Source of the DNA: Myxococcus dinghuensis
GTDB taxonomy: Bacteria > Myxococcota > Myxococcia > Myxococcales > Myxococcaceae
Direction of reading: 5' to 3'
DNA length: 64,000 nucleotides
Assembly (NCBI RefSeq): GCF_024198235.1
Contig: NZ_JAKCFB010000005.1
Coordinates: 124,001-188,000 of the forward strand
The number at the start of each line of letters is the position of its first letter. Positions within the stretch are counted from its first letter, which is position 1. Made by a program: the position numbers and the translations under genes. The notes below the pieces were generated by a model. That model searched no databases. It saw only the letters and a list, made by a program, of their open reading frames with translations, and had not been told where the DNA came from. Positions 8,212-16,686 of the stretch are shown here, in pieces.

Positions 8212-10401
8212 TTGCGCACGCACTCCTCCCCGGTGGCCACCGCCCCTTCGCCAGACACCACCGTCCGGCCCCTGCTGTCGTCCACCTCCCCGGGGCCGCG
8301 CGTCGCCCCGGACCCGAGGCGGTTCTGGCATTCCCTCCAGAAGTCGTGGGCCGGCCGCTACGGCATCGCGCTGCTGGGCCTGCTGGTGGCCTTCTTCCTC
8401 CAATCCCAGTTGCTGCCCTTCATGTCGTCCGGGCCCTTCCTCTTCTTCTACGGCGCCGTCATGGTCGCCGGCTGGTGGGGAGGCTGGGGCCCCGCGCTGC
8501 TCGTCACCGCCCTGTCCGTCGCGGTGGTGGACACACACTTCCTCCCTCCGCGCCTCTCCATCCAGATGCGCTCCGCGGACATCCTGGCGCTCAGCGTCTT
8601 CGGCCTGCTGGCCGTCTTCATCACCAAGCTCAACGTCACGCTCACCCACGCGCTCGCCGAACGCGCCGCGCTGCTGGAGCGCGAGCACCAGGCCCACGCC
8701 GCCGCGGAGGATGCCCGCTCCCGCCTGCACACCATCTTCATGCAGGCCCCCGCGCAGATCTTCTTCCTGCGCGGCCCCACCCACGCGTTCGACTTCTCCA
8801 ACGCGCAGAACAGCATCCTGCTCAAGCAGCAGGACGCCCCGGGCATGACGCTGCGCGAGGGCATGCTCAAGGTGGGAGACCAGGACGTGCGCGGCGTGCT
8901 CGACCGCGTCTACGCCACCGGCGAATCCTTCCTGGGATGCGCCGTGGCCCTGCGCATCCCCCAGTCCGACGGCACGGAGAAGGAGGCCTTCTACAACCTC
9001 ACCTACCAGCCCACCCGCGACGACCGCGGCCACGTGGAGGGCATCGCCGGCTTCGGCTTCGAGGTCACCGACCTGGTCCACGCCCGCCAGCGCGCGGAGG
9101 CGCTCGCCACGGAGCTGCGGCAAGCGGAGTTCCGCACCCGCGTGCTCGCGGAGGTCAGCACCGTGCTCGCCTCGTCACTCGACCACGAGACGACGCTGCG
9201 CAACCTGGCGAAGCTGGTGGTGCCCGCGCTCGCGGACTGGTGCTTCGTGGACCTGGCCGAACCCAACGGCGCCTTCCGCCGCCTGGAGGTGGCGCACGCG
9301 CGCCCCGAGGACGCCCCCGTGGCCGCCGAGGTCATCAACTTCAACCTCATGCCCGAGGGCAACCCCCGCCACCCGCCCACCGCCGCGCTGCTGAGGGGCG
9401 AGGCCATCCTCTTCGAGGAGATGACGCCCGCGCACATCAAGCGCAGCGCCCACAACGAGAACCACGCCCGCGTCATGCTGGCCACCGGCCTGCGCTCCTT
9501 CATCGCCGTGCCCCTCGTCGTGCGCGGCCACACGCTCGGCGTGTTCAGCTTCTTCACCTCCTTCTCCAACCGCCGCTACACGCAGGCGGACCTCGCCTTC
9601 GGCCTGGAGCTGGCCTACCGCGCGGCGCTCTCCATGGAGAACGCCCGGCTGTACCGGGAGGCCCAGGAGGCCATCCGCCTGCGCGACGAGTTCCTCTCCA
9701 TCGCCAGCCACGAGCTGAAGACGCCGCTCACCCCGCTGAGCCTCAAGCTCCAGGCGCTCGCCCGCGAGCTGGAGCGCCACCCGGACACCATCCCCTACTC
9801 CGTCGTGAAGGGGTACGTGGACACCGGCGCCCGGCAGGTGAAGAAGCTGGCGGAGCTGGTGGGCGACCTGCTCGACGTGTCCCGCATCGCGGCGGGCCGG
9901 CTCGCGCTGGAGCTGGAGGACGTGGACCTGGGCGAGCTGCTGCGCGAGGTGGCGCAGCGGTACGAGCCCCACGCCGCGCGCGCCGGCTCCGTCCTCCAGA
10001 TAGAGGGCGGGGAGACGGCGCTGGTGGGCCGGTGGGACCGCCTCCGCCTGGAGCAGGTGGTCACCAACCTCATCGACAACGCGGTGAAGTACGGCGCGGG
10101 CAAGCCCATCACGCTGACGCTGGAGCAGGGCCCCACGCGCGCGCGCCTGCGGGTCCGGGACCAGGGCATCGGCATCGCGCCGGAGCACCTGCCCCGCCTC
10201 TTCGGCCGCTTCGAGCGCGCCGTGTCGGAACGGCACTACGGCGGCCTGGGCCTGGGGCTCTACATCACCCGGACGCTCGTGGAGGCCATGGGGGGCCGGG
10301 TCCGCGTGGAGAGCGAGCAGGGCCGGGGCTCCACCTTCACCGTGGATCTCCCCCGCGAGCACGCGCTTCCGGTTGACGTGCAGGCCCTTCCCTCGCAGTA
10401 A
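8212..10401 (+). CDS. Membrane sensor histidine kinase (DUF4118-PAS-GAF)
   Basis: A 729-residue sensor kinase. Residues about 48-145 hold several hydrophobic segments of the KdpD-like DUF4118 type (YGIALLGLLVAFFLQ, MVAGWWGGWGPALLVTAL), followed by a helical linker, a PAS-like region (about 170-290) and a GAF domain (about 310-480). The HisKA H-box is SHELKTPLTP with phospho-acceptor His 500. The HATPase domain has NLIDNAVKYG (N-box), DQGIGIAPE (G1) and GGLGLGLYI (G2). The kinase should autophosphorylate and pass phosphate to a response regulator, but none is encoded next to it, so it is an orphan kinase. The start was chosen upstream of the membrane segments; a weak RBS leaves it uncertain by a few codons. 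Confidence 0.88.
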   Translation: MRTHSSPVATAPSPDTTVRPLLSSTSPGPRVAPDPRRFWHSLQKSWAGRYGIALLGLLVAFFLQSQLLPFMSSGPFLFFYGAVMVAGWWGGWGPALLVTALSVAVVDTHFLPPRLSIQMRSADILALSVFGLLAVFITKLNVTLTHALAERAALLEREHQAHAAAEDARSRLHTIFMQAPAQIFFLRGPTHAFDFSNAQNSILLKQQDAPGMTLREGMLKVGDQDVRGVLDRVYATGESFLGCAVALRIPQSDGTEKEAFYNLTYQPTRDDRGHVEGIAGFGFEVTDLVHARQRAEALATELRQAEFRTRVLAEVSTVLASSLDHETTLRNLAKLVVPALADWCFVDLAEPNGAFRRLEVAHARPEDAPVAAEVINFNLMPEGNPRHPPTAALLRGEAILFEEMTPAHIKRSAHNENHARVMLATGLRSFIAVPLVVRGHTLGVFSFFTSFSNRRYTQADLAFGLELAYRAALSMENARLYREAQEAIRLRDEFLSIASHELKTPLTPLSLKLQALARELERHPDTIPYSVVKGYVDTGARQVKKLAELVGDLLDVSRIAAGRLALELEDVDLGELLREVAQRYEPHAARAGSVLQIEGGETALVGRWDRLRLEQVVTNLIDNAVKYGAGKPITLTLEQGPTRARLRVRDQGIGIAPEHLPRLFGRFERAVSERHYGGLGLGLYITRTLVEAMGGRVRVESEQGRGSTFTVDLPREHALPVDVQALPSQ

Positions 10402-10418
10402 ACGCCCTCGCACCTGGA

Positions 10419-10437
10419 CGCCGTCGCCCCGACGGCG
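10419..10437 (+). terminator. Hairpin after the histidine kinase gene
   Basis: CGCCGTC (10419-10425) and GACGGCG (10431-10437) form a 7-bp stem with loop GCCCC, between the kinase stop and the strong RBS GAGGAGGGG of the next gene. No T-run, so partial termination at most. Confidence 0.4.
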
Positions 10438-10455
10438 CGAGGAGGGGATGTCGAC

Positions 10456-11457
10456 ATGGAGACACGGACGCTCGGGAAGCAGGGACTGAAGGTATCCGCG
10501 ATGGGGCTCGGCTGCATGGGCATGTCCGACTTCTACGCGGGCCGGGACGACGTGGAGTCGGAGGCCACGCTGCTGCACGCCGTGGAGCGGGGCGTCACCT
10601 TCTTCGACACCGCGGACATGTACGGCGCCGGAAGGAACGAGGAGCTGGTGGGGCGCGTGCTCGGGCCGCACCGCGCGAAGCTGGTGCTGGCGACGAAGTT
10701 CGGCATCCGCCGCGACCCGAACAACCCCAACGCGCGCACCATCGACGCCACGCCGGCGTACGCGAAGCAGGCGGTGGAGGCGAGCCTGAAGCGGCTGGGC
10801 GTGGACGTCATCGACCTGTACTACCTGCACCGCATGGACGGGAAGACGCCCATCGAGGACACGGTGGGCGCGATGGCGGACCTGGTGCGCGAGGGCAAGG
10901 TGCGCCACCTGGGCCTGTCGGAGGTGGACGGGGACACGCTGCGCCGCGCCTCCAAGGTGCACCCCATCGCCGCGCTCCAGAGCGAGTACTCGCTGTGGAG
11001 CCGCGACCCGGAGGATGGCGTGCTGGAGGCATGCCGCGAGCTGGGCATCGGCTTCGTGCCCTACAGCCCGCTGGGGCGCGGCTTCCTGACGGGGCAGCTC
11101 AAACGCTTCGAGGACCTGGAGGCCGACGACTACCGCCGTCACTCCCCGCGCTTCCAGGGTGAGAACTTCACGCGCAACCTGGCGCTGGTGGGCCACGTGG
11201 AGCGGCTGGCGAAGGAGAAGGGCTGCTCGCCGGCGCAACTGGCGCTCGCGTGGGTGATGGCGCGCGGCCAGGACCTCGTCCCCATCCCGGGCACCAAGCG
11301 CCGCAAGTACCTGGACGAGAACCTGGGCGCGCTCGACGTGAAGCTCACGGCGAAGGACCTGGCGGACATCGAGGCCGTGGCGCCTCCGGGCGTCGCCGTG
11401 GGGGACCGCTATCCCGCGGCCGCGCAGAGCACGCTGCCGAAGTCCGGCAAGCGCTGA
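10456..11457 (+). CDS. Aldo/keto reductase
   Basis: A 333-residue NAD(P)H-dependent oxidoreductase of the AKR superfamily (TIM barrel). The catalytic tetrad is visible: Asp 51 and Tyr 56 in [11 protein letters not shown], Lys 81 in LATKFG, His 125 in YYLHRMD. The C-terminal [17 protein letters not shown] segment fits the cofactor phosphate-binding region, suggesting NADPH. Length is normal for the family. RBS GAGGAGGGG lies about 10 bases before ATG 10456; an ATG at 10448 is out of frame. Substrate unknown; such enzymes reduce aldehydes and ketones in detoxification or metabolism. The gene ends 1 base before the convergent radical SAM gene. Confidence 0.9.
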   Translation: METRTLGKQGLKVSAMGLGCMGMSDFYAGRDDVESEATLLHAVERGVTFFDTADMYGAGRNEELVGRVLGPHRAKLVLATKFGIRRDPNNPNARTIDATPAYAKQAVEASLKRLGVDVIDLYYLHRMDGKTPIEDTVGAMADLVREGKVRHLGLSEVDGDTLRRASKVHPIAALQSEYSLWSRDPEDGVLEACRELGIGFVPYSPLGRGFLTGQLKRFEDLEADDYRRHSPRFQGENFTRNLALVGHVERLAKEKGCSPAQLALAWVMARGQDLVPIPGTKRRKYLDENLGALDVKLTAKDLADIEAVAPPGVAVGDRYPAAAQSTLPKSGKR

Positions 11458-11458
11458 G

Positions 11459-12247
11459 TCAGGCGCGGTCCCGAGCCAGCTGCGCGTGCGGCAGCCACGC
11501 GCCGCTGGCCCCCAGGCAGTAGCGGCAGGTGGCCAGCGGCGTGTCCGCCTCGAGGTAGGCGAGCATCCGCTCCAGCAGCTCCGGCGCGTCGAGCCGCACG
11601 CCGTCCACGTCTCCCAGCCCGCGCAGCTCCGGGTGCGTGGGCCCGAGCACGGTGGCGACGTGCGGAGGCCGCGTGCACGCGTAGAAGCGCCCCTGGTGGA
11701 CCAGGTGGCAGCGGACCTTGAGCCAGCAGCGCGCGTGGACCTCGCGCGTCACCGCCTCCGTTTCGTGGGGCGCGTCCGGGGACAGTTGCTGGAAGGCGTC
11801 GATGCGCTTGACGGTGAGGTGGATGCGGTGGGCGTCGCAGCGCTCGGTGATGCGGGTGATGGACTTCTCCGGGAGCGGCGCGGACGTGTAGACGGAGAGG
11901 GTCATCCGGTCCAACCGCTCGTAGACCGCGTCCGGGGCGCGCTGGGCGAGGAAGCCGTTGGTGGTGACGGACACCTGCTCGGAGATGCCGGAGGCGCGGA
12001 CGGCGTCGAGCACGGCGGGCAGGTCCGGGTGGAGGAAGGGCTCGCCCCCCGTGAGCTTGAAGACGTTGGGGCGCAGCACGCGGGCCAGGCGCGTCAGGTC
12101 CGCGCCCAGCGCCGAGGGCTCCACCGCCCAGGCCGGCAGGTGGGGCGACATGGGGCAGCACTGCACGCAGCGCAGGTTGCAGTGCGTGACGACATGCGTC
12201 TCCAGGGACCAGGTGAGGATGCGACCGTCGTGCAGCTCGTAATGCAC
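11459..12247 (-). CDS. Radical SAM protein
   Basis: A 262-residue radical SAM enzyme. The cluster-binding motif is CNLRCVQC (Cys 23, 27, 30), followed by TGGEPFLHPDLPAVLDAV, which matches the GGEP SAM-contacting motif. A C-terminal CRYCLG and other cysteines (CWLKVRC, FYACTRP) hint at a shortened SPASM-like auxiliary region. Radical SAM enzymes with such tails often modify peptides, sugars or aminocyclitols. Start GTG 12247 places the motif at the usual distance from the N-terminus; the frame continues upstream without a better start. It is transcribed divergently from an asparagine-synthetase-like gene with 55 bases between the starts, suggesting a shared control region and pathway. Confidence 0.8.
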   Translation of the reverse strand: MHYELHDGRILTWSLETHVVTHCNLRCVQCCPMSPHLPAWAVEPSALGADLTRLARVLRPNVFKLTGGEPFLHPDLPAVLDAVRASGISEQVSVTTNGFLAQRAPDAVYERLDRMTLSVYTSAPLPEKSITRITERCDAHRIHLTVKRIDAFQQLSPDAPHETEAVTREVHARCWLKVRCHLVHQGRFYACTRPPHVATVLGPTHPELRGLGDVDGVRLDAPELLERMLAYLEADTPLATCRYCLGASGAWLPHAQLARDRA

Positions 12248-12302
12248 GAGGAGGACTATAGCGGGGTTGCCCCGGGCCCCAGGGGCTTGAGACAGTCCGC
12301 GC

Positions 12303-13595
12303 GTGTCCTCCCGCCCCGGCGATGCCAGCGGCCCGCTCGCCACCCTGCCCGGCCACCGGCCCACCGGGACGTCCTCGCCCCGCCCCGCCGACTCCGTGTG
12401 GCCGTTGGCGACGGCGCTCGACCCCGACGCGGTGGCGGCCCTGCTGTGCCATGTGCTCCCCGCCGACGCGAGCCTCTTCGGCGGGGTGACGCGCGTCCTC
12501 CCGCCGCTGCCTCGCGTCCGGCGCGCCGCGGAGCCCGCCGACACCGAGGAGGCGCTCGCGCGGCGCCTCCTGGCCTCGCTCACCGAGGCGGTGAGCACAC
12601 GGGTGGCGTCAGGCGTCCATGACGTGAGCCTCAGCGGCGGCGTGGACAGCGCGACCTTGTGCGCCCTCGCCGCGCGCGCGGCGCCGGGCCGCGTGCGTGC
12701 GTGGACCATGGACGTCCACTTCGCGGACGCGCAGGAGCGCCACCACGCGCGGACGGTGGCGCGCGAGGCCGGCGTGGAGCTGGTGGACATCACCATCCCG
12801 GACGACGTGCTCCCGGACCTCTTCGAGCCCGCGGTCGTGAGCAACGAGGGCGTCATCATCAACGCCCGCGCGGTGGCGAGCTTCGCGTTCTACGCGGGCG
12901 CGCGGAGACACGGCGCCACGCGACTGTTGAGCGGCGCGGGCGCGGACGAGGTGCTCCTGGGGAACCCGCGCGCGCTCGGGTCGGCGGCGGCACGCGTCGC
13001 GGAGGACCGTGGACTCGCGCGCGCCGTGCTGCGCCGCCCCCCTGTGGACGACTTGGGGGTGATGCCCTGGGCGGGAGCCCCCGAGGACGCGGCGGTCTCC
13101 GAGGAGGTCCGCCACGCCGCGTGGGTGCTGCGCGAGCTGGTGCTCCCTCCCGAGCTGCGAGGCGCGCGGACGCACGGGCTCACGGTCCACACGCCCTATC
13201 TCGACACCCCGGTCGCGGACGTGGCGCTCGCGCTCCCCGGCGCCTTGCTCACACGGGCGGGCGAGGGCAAGTGGCTCTTCCGTCACGCGGTCCGAGGACT
13301 CGTGCCCGAACCGGTGCGCCTGGCGCGAAAGACGCCTCGCTACGGACACACCGCGCTCTCCAGTCCCGTGCGGGCTCGCTGGCTGGAGCTGTATCGCGCC
13401 TGGCTCTCCCCGGAACGCCTGGAACCCCTGGGGGTGATCGACCCGGGGGCCACGCGCGCGCTCCTGGAACGCTACGCGCGCCTGCCCGTCGAGGCCCCCG
13501 AAGCCGCGGGAGTGGATCGTTTGTTGATGCGGGTGTGTTCCCTGTCCATTCTGCGCGCCCACGCACGGACGCCCCCGCCATGTCCCGAGTCCTGA
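12303..13595 (+). CDS. Asparagine-synthetase-like amidotransferase without glutaminase domain
   Basis: A 430-residue protein holding only the synthetase half of an AsnB-type enzyme. The linker that normally joins the two halves is present (DPDAVAALLCHV, LFGGVTRVLPP, about 40-70). The ATP-pyrophosphatase loop follows (SLSGGVDSA, SGGVDS at 111-116), then LLSGAGADEVLLG (about 212-224) and a C-terminal PVRLARKTPRYGH. The N-terminal glutaminase domain with its catalytic Cys is absent, so free ammonia or another amine would be the nucleophile. Glutaminase-lacking relatives include beta-lactam synthetase-like and lasso-cyclase-like enzymes that make amide bonds in natural products. Start is GTG 12303. 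The next gene begins inside its 3' end (13580). Confidence 0.75.
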   Translation: MSSRPGDASGPLATLPGHRPTGTSSPRPADSVWPLATALDPDAVAALLCHVLPADASLFGGVTRVLPPLPRVRRAAEPADTEEALARRLLASLTEAVSTRVASGVHDVSLSGGVDSATLCALAARAAPGRVRAWTMDVHFADAQERHHARTVAREAGVELVDITIPDDVLPDLFEPAVVSNEGVIINARAVASFAFYAGARRHGATRLLSGAGADEVLLGNPRALGSAAARVAEDRGLARAVLRRPPVDDLGVMPWAGAPEDAAVSEEVRHAAWVLRELVLPPELRGARTHGLTVHTPYLDTPVADVALALPGALLTRAGEGKWLFRHAVRGLVPEPVRLARKTPRYGHTALSSPVRARWLELYRAWLSPERLEPLGVIDPGATRALLERYARLPVEAPEAAGVDRLLMRVCSLSILRAHARTPPPCPES

Positions 13596-14773
13596 TTGCC
13601 ACCTCGCCCGAGAAGGGCCACATCAACCCGATGACGGGCGTCGCGCAGTGGCTGCTCCGGATGGGGCACACCGTGGGCTGGCTGTGCCTGCCCGAGCCCG
13701 CGCCCCAGTTGGCGCGGATGGGCGTGGAGGTGCTCACGCTGCCCCACGTCGCGGCCGAGGCGCCCCCCCTCGAGACGGGCGGCGAGGCGCTGGCGGACCT
13801 GGTGCGCGACGAGGCGGCGCTCGGCGGATGGATTCGTGGGCTGCTGCTGGACGCGGTGCCCTCGCTGCTGGAGCCCGTGCGGCAGGTGGTGCGCGCCTTC
13901 CGTCCGGACGTGATGGCGCTGGATGGGATGCAGTACGCCGCGGTGCTCACCGCGCACCAGGAGCGCATCCCCTGGGCGGGGGTCTCCTCCGCGCTGTCCC
14001 TGCTGGAGCCCATGGAGGACTACGGCCTGCGGCGCAACGTGCGCCTGCTCGCGGAGGACCGGCGGGCCCTCTTCGCGCGCCATGGCTTCGACGCGCGCTT
14101 CCGCAACTGCGAGTGCCTCTCGCCGCGCCTCAACAGCCTCTTCACGACCGAGGCCTTCCTCGGCCCCGACGTGGACCTGCCGCCCGCCACGCACCTGGTG
14201 GGCCCCTCGATTCCGCCGGACGAGCGCGGGGACGAGGTCGACTTCCCGTGGAGCCGGCTCGGCGCGAGGCCCGTGGTGTACGTGTCCTTCGGCAGCCAGA
14301 TTTCATGGCAGCCCGCGCTGTTCCGCACCATCGCCGAGGCCGCCGCCCCGCTGGAGGTGACGGTGGTGCTGAGCGCGGGTGAGCTGGCGGACACGGACTT
14401 CTCGCGCTCGCTGCCCGGCGACGTGGTGGCGGTCCCCTACACCCCGCAGCGACAGCTGCTCCCACGCACGGCGGCCTTCGTCTCGCACGGCGGCGCGAAC
14501 TCGGTGATGGAGGCGATGACGGCCGGCGTCCCCATGCTGCTGCTGCCCGTCTGCAACGACCAGCCCATCCAGGCCCACTTCCTCCAGAAGTCCGGAGCGG
14601 GGCTCGCGCTGGAGCCGGGGAGCCTGACCGTGGAGACGTGTCGCGCGGCGCTCCGTCAGCTCCTCGCCCCCGGGACGCCCCTGCGTCAGAAGGCCTCCGA
14701 CATCTCCCAGTCCTATCGCGCGCGCGATGGAGCGCGGGAGGCGGCGGAGCGCATCGTCGGGCTCGTCTCGTGA
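13580..14773 (+). CDS. MGT/UGT-type glycosyltransferase
   Basis: A 397-residue GT-B glycosyltransferase of the YjiC/macrolide-glycosyltransferase type. The N-terminal acceptor domain begins SRVLIATSPEKGHINPM. The C-terminal nucleotide-sugar site reads VSHGGANSVMEAMTAG followed by GVPMLLLPVCNDQPIQA, the HGG...DQ signature of family 1. Such enzymes move sugar from an NDP-sugar to a small lipophilic acceptor. ATG 13580 overlaps the preceding gene by 16 bases and the stop overlaps the next start (GTGA at 14770-14773), so the three genes form one operon. The acceptor is probably the product of the neighbouring radical SAM and amide-forming enzymes; this is inference. Confidence 0.87.
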   Translation: MSRVLIATSPEKGHINPMTGVAQWLLRMGHTVGWLCLPEPAPQLARMGVEVLTLPHVAAEAPPLETGGEALADLVRDEAALGGWIRGLLLDAVPSLLEPVRQVVRAFRPDVMALDGMQYAAVLTAHQERIPWAGVSSALSLLEPMEDYGLRRNVRLLAEDRRALFARHGFDARFRNCECLSPRLNSLFTTEAFLGPDVDLPPATHLVGPSIPPDERGDEVDFPWSRLGARPVVYVSFGSQISWQPALFRTIAEAAAPLEVTVVLSAGELADTDFSRSLPGDVVAVPYTPQRQLLPRTAAFVSHGGANSVMEAMTAGVPMLLLPVCNDQPIQAHFLQKSGAGLALEPGSLTVETCRAALRQLLAPGTPLRQKASDISQSYRARDGAREAAERIVGLVS

Positions 14774-15639
14774 GTCTCCACACGCACGACTGGAGCCCCC
14801 GGCGATACCGTCCGGCGGGCGTGACGCCGCTGGAGGTGTGGAACCTCCCGGTCCTGGGACACGAGCTGTGGGAGCTGCTCGGGGCGCCGAGCCTGGACGC
14901 GGCGCGCTGGACGGGTGTCCCCGAGGAGCGGCTCGCGAACACGTTGATGCCGCCCCTCGTCGTCGCCCTGGAGACGCTGGCGCGGCGACACGAAGTGGAC
15001 GCCATCTGGCTCAGCGGCGGACTCGCCTGCCTGGAGGACTTCGGTCCGCGGCTCGAGGAGGCCACCGTGGGCCTCGGCCGTCCCGTGCATGTCGCCCCGG
15101 AGCCCCGCTTCGCGCCGGTCCAGGCGGGGCTGCGGGTGCTGGAGCGCGCGGGTGCGCGACGTCCCCTGGCGCTCGACGTGGGACAGACGAGCATCAAGTG
15201 CCGAGGCCTCGGCGGCTCCCACGTCTTCGAGCGGGACATCACGGCGCTGCCGCGCCTGCTCATCGGCGCGCCTCGCCCGGAGGATGGGAGCCACGTCGTC
15301 GCGGCGGTGCGCTTCATCGCGGACGCCCTGCGCGCGAACCTGGCCCCGGACGACTACGTCACGCCCGACGCGCTCTGCCTGGCGCTGCCGTGTCCGCTCG
15401 ACGAGGCCCTGCGGCCCGGGGGCTGCACGTATGGGTGGGAAGGACATGCGTCCCTCGTCCGGGACATCCTGACGGAGGCGGACGTGCTCCCCTCCGGCGT
15501 GGGCGACGTCCTCGTGATGAACGACGCGGAGCTCGCGGCCGAGGCGGCCCGTGAGGACGTGCGGCTGACACACCACCGTCGCATCCTGTGTCTCACGCTG
15601 GGCTTCGGTCCGGGCGGCGCCCTGCTCGAGCGTGTGTGA
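14770..15639 (+). CDS. ASKHA (ROK-like) sugar kinase homolog with permuted motif order
   Basis: A 289-residue protein starting at GTG 14770 within the preceding stop. It contains a phosphate-1 loop LALDVGQTSIKCRGL (about 134-148), a connecting region, and LTLGFGPGGALLERV at the very C-terminus, which resembles the second phosphate motif (LGTGIGGAL). The region resembling the C-terminal adenosine motif of sugar kinases comes before phosphate-1: DAIWLSGGLACLEDFGPRLEEA (about 77-98), then APVQAGLRVLE. In ROK and other ASKHA kinases that element is last. The order therefore suggests a circular permutation; this is my inference. Predicted role: ATP-dependent phosphorylation of a sugar or similar hydroxyl substrate in the same pathway as the adjacent glycosyltransferase. 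Confidence 0.65.
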   Translation: MSLHTHDWSPRRYRPAGVTPLEVWNLPVLGHELWELLGAPSLDAARWTGVPEERLANTLMPPLVVALETLARRHEVDAIWLSGGLACLEDFGPRLEEATVGLGRPVHVAPEPRFAPVQAGLRVLERAGARRPLALDVGQTSIKCRGLGGSHVFERDITALPRLLIGAPRPEDGSHVVAAVRFIADALRANLAPDDYVTPDALCLALPCPLDEALRPGGCTYGWEGHASLVRDILTEADVLPSGVGDVLVMNDAELAAEAAREDVRLTHHRRILCLTLGFGPGGALLERV

Positions 15640-15689
15640 GCCGGAGGTCGACACAGCACCTCCCCGGACAGTGAGGTGACCTCCCCGAA

Positions 15690-15712
15690 CGGGCAGGTCC
15701 GCATCCTGCCCG
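15690..15712 (+). terminator. Hairpin after the amide-synthetase/glycosyltransferase operon
   Basis: CGGGCAGG (15690-15697) pairs with CCTGCCCG (15705-15712), 8 bp with a 7-base loop. A smaller GGAGGT/ACCTCC stem lies just upstream (15643-15663). Position between two operons fits a terminator; there is no strong T-run. Confidence 0.45.
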
Positions 15713-15770
15713 GTCCGCCGATGTGGCGTGCCTTCGAGGCTCTTACCTTCCTCCTCGAAAGGAACACGCC

Positions 15771-16670
15771 ATGTCCACCGACCTCCTCCAATCCCTCTCC
15801 CACTCCCTCGCCTCCGTCGTGGAGCGCGTCGCGCCGAGCGTCGTCCGCATCGAGGCCCGCCGTCGTCGCGGCGCCACCGGCATCGTCTGGAGCACCGAAG
15901 GCCACATCCTCACCACCAGCCACGCCGTCGAGCACGAAGGCTCCATCCAGGTAGGACTCCCCGACGGCCGCACCGTCTCCGCCGAGCTCGTCGGCCGGGA
16001 CGCCAGCACCGACCTCGCGCTGCTGAAGCTCGACCCTTCGGGCCACGCGCCGCTGACGCCCGCGGTGCTGGACGACGTGAAGGTCGGCCACCTCGTCGTC
16101 ACGGTCGCCCGGCCGGGACGCACGGCGCGCGCCACGCTGGGCATGGTGAGCACCCACGGCGAGGGCTGGCGCACCCACGCGGGCGGACGCGTGGACCGCT
16201 ACCTCGAGACGGACGCGGACCTGCCGCCCGGCTTCTCCGGTGGCGCGCTGGTCGACTCCCAGGGGCGCCTCGTCGGCCTGCTCACGGCGGCCTTCTCGCG
16301 CACGGCCGCGGTGGTCATCCCCGTCGACACGTTGACGCGCGTGGCCTCCACGCTGAAGGAGCACGGCGGCATCCGCCGGGGCTACCTGGGCGTGGGGGCG
16401 TATCCCGTGAAGCTGCCTCGTCACCAGTGGGAGGCCGCCGGGACGGAGGCGGGGCTCATCTTCCTCTCCGTGGACCCAGACGGGCCCGCGAGCAAGGCGG
16501 GGCTGGTGTTGGGCGACGTGCTGGTGAGCCTGGGCGGACAGGCGCTGCTCGGCGTGGAGGACCTGTTGGGCTACCTGGGCGACGAGAAGGTGGGCACCAC
16601 CGTCCAGGCCCGCGTGCTGCGCGCCGGTGAGGTGCGCGAAGTGCCCGTCACCATCGGCCGGCGTTCGTGA
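15771..16670 (+). CDS. HtrA-like serine protease with PDZ domain, cytoplasmic form
   Basis: A 299-residue trypsin-fold protease of the S1C/HtrA group. Catalytic triad: His 51 (TTSHAVE), Asp 81 (ASTDLALLKL) and Ser 156 (PPGFSGGAL). The usual GNSGG reads GFSGG; the nucleophile is kept but the oxyanion-loop Asn is replaced by Phe. A PDZ domain occupies about 205-295 (AGLIFLSVDPDGPASKAGLVLGD). There is no signal peptide or membrane anchor, unlike periplasmic DegP/DegS. ATG 15771 is preceded by GAAAGGA; an upstream in-frame ATG at 15723 lacks an RBS. Lies 16 bases before a second HtrA gene, so the two are co-transcribed and may form mixed oligomers. Confidence 0.85.
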   Translation: MSTDLLQSLSHSLASVVERVAPSVVRIEARRRRGATGIVWSTEGHILTTSHAVEHEGSIQVGLPDGRTVSAELVGRDASTDLALLKLDPSGHAPLTPAVLDDVKVGHLVVTVARPGRTARATLGMVSTHGEGWRTHAGGRVDRYLETDADLPPGFSGGALVDSQGRLVGLLTAAFSRTAAVVIPVDTLTRVASTLKEHGGIRRGYLGVGAYPVKLPRHQWEAAGTEAGLIFLSVDPDGPASKAGLVLGDVLVSLGGQALLGVEDLLGYLGDEKVGTTVQARVLRAGEVREVPVTIGRRS

Positions 16671-16686
16671 GGAGCGAGGACACACC

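Noticed and set aside
8055-8285. Short minus-strand frame upstream of the histidine kinase
   Set aside because: No RBS, overlaps the kinase start and shows no recognisable features.
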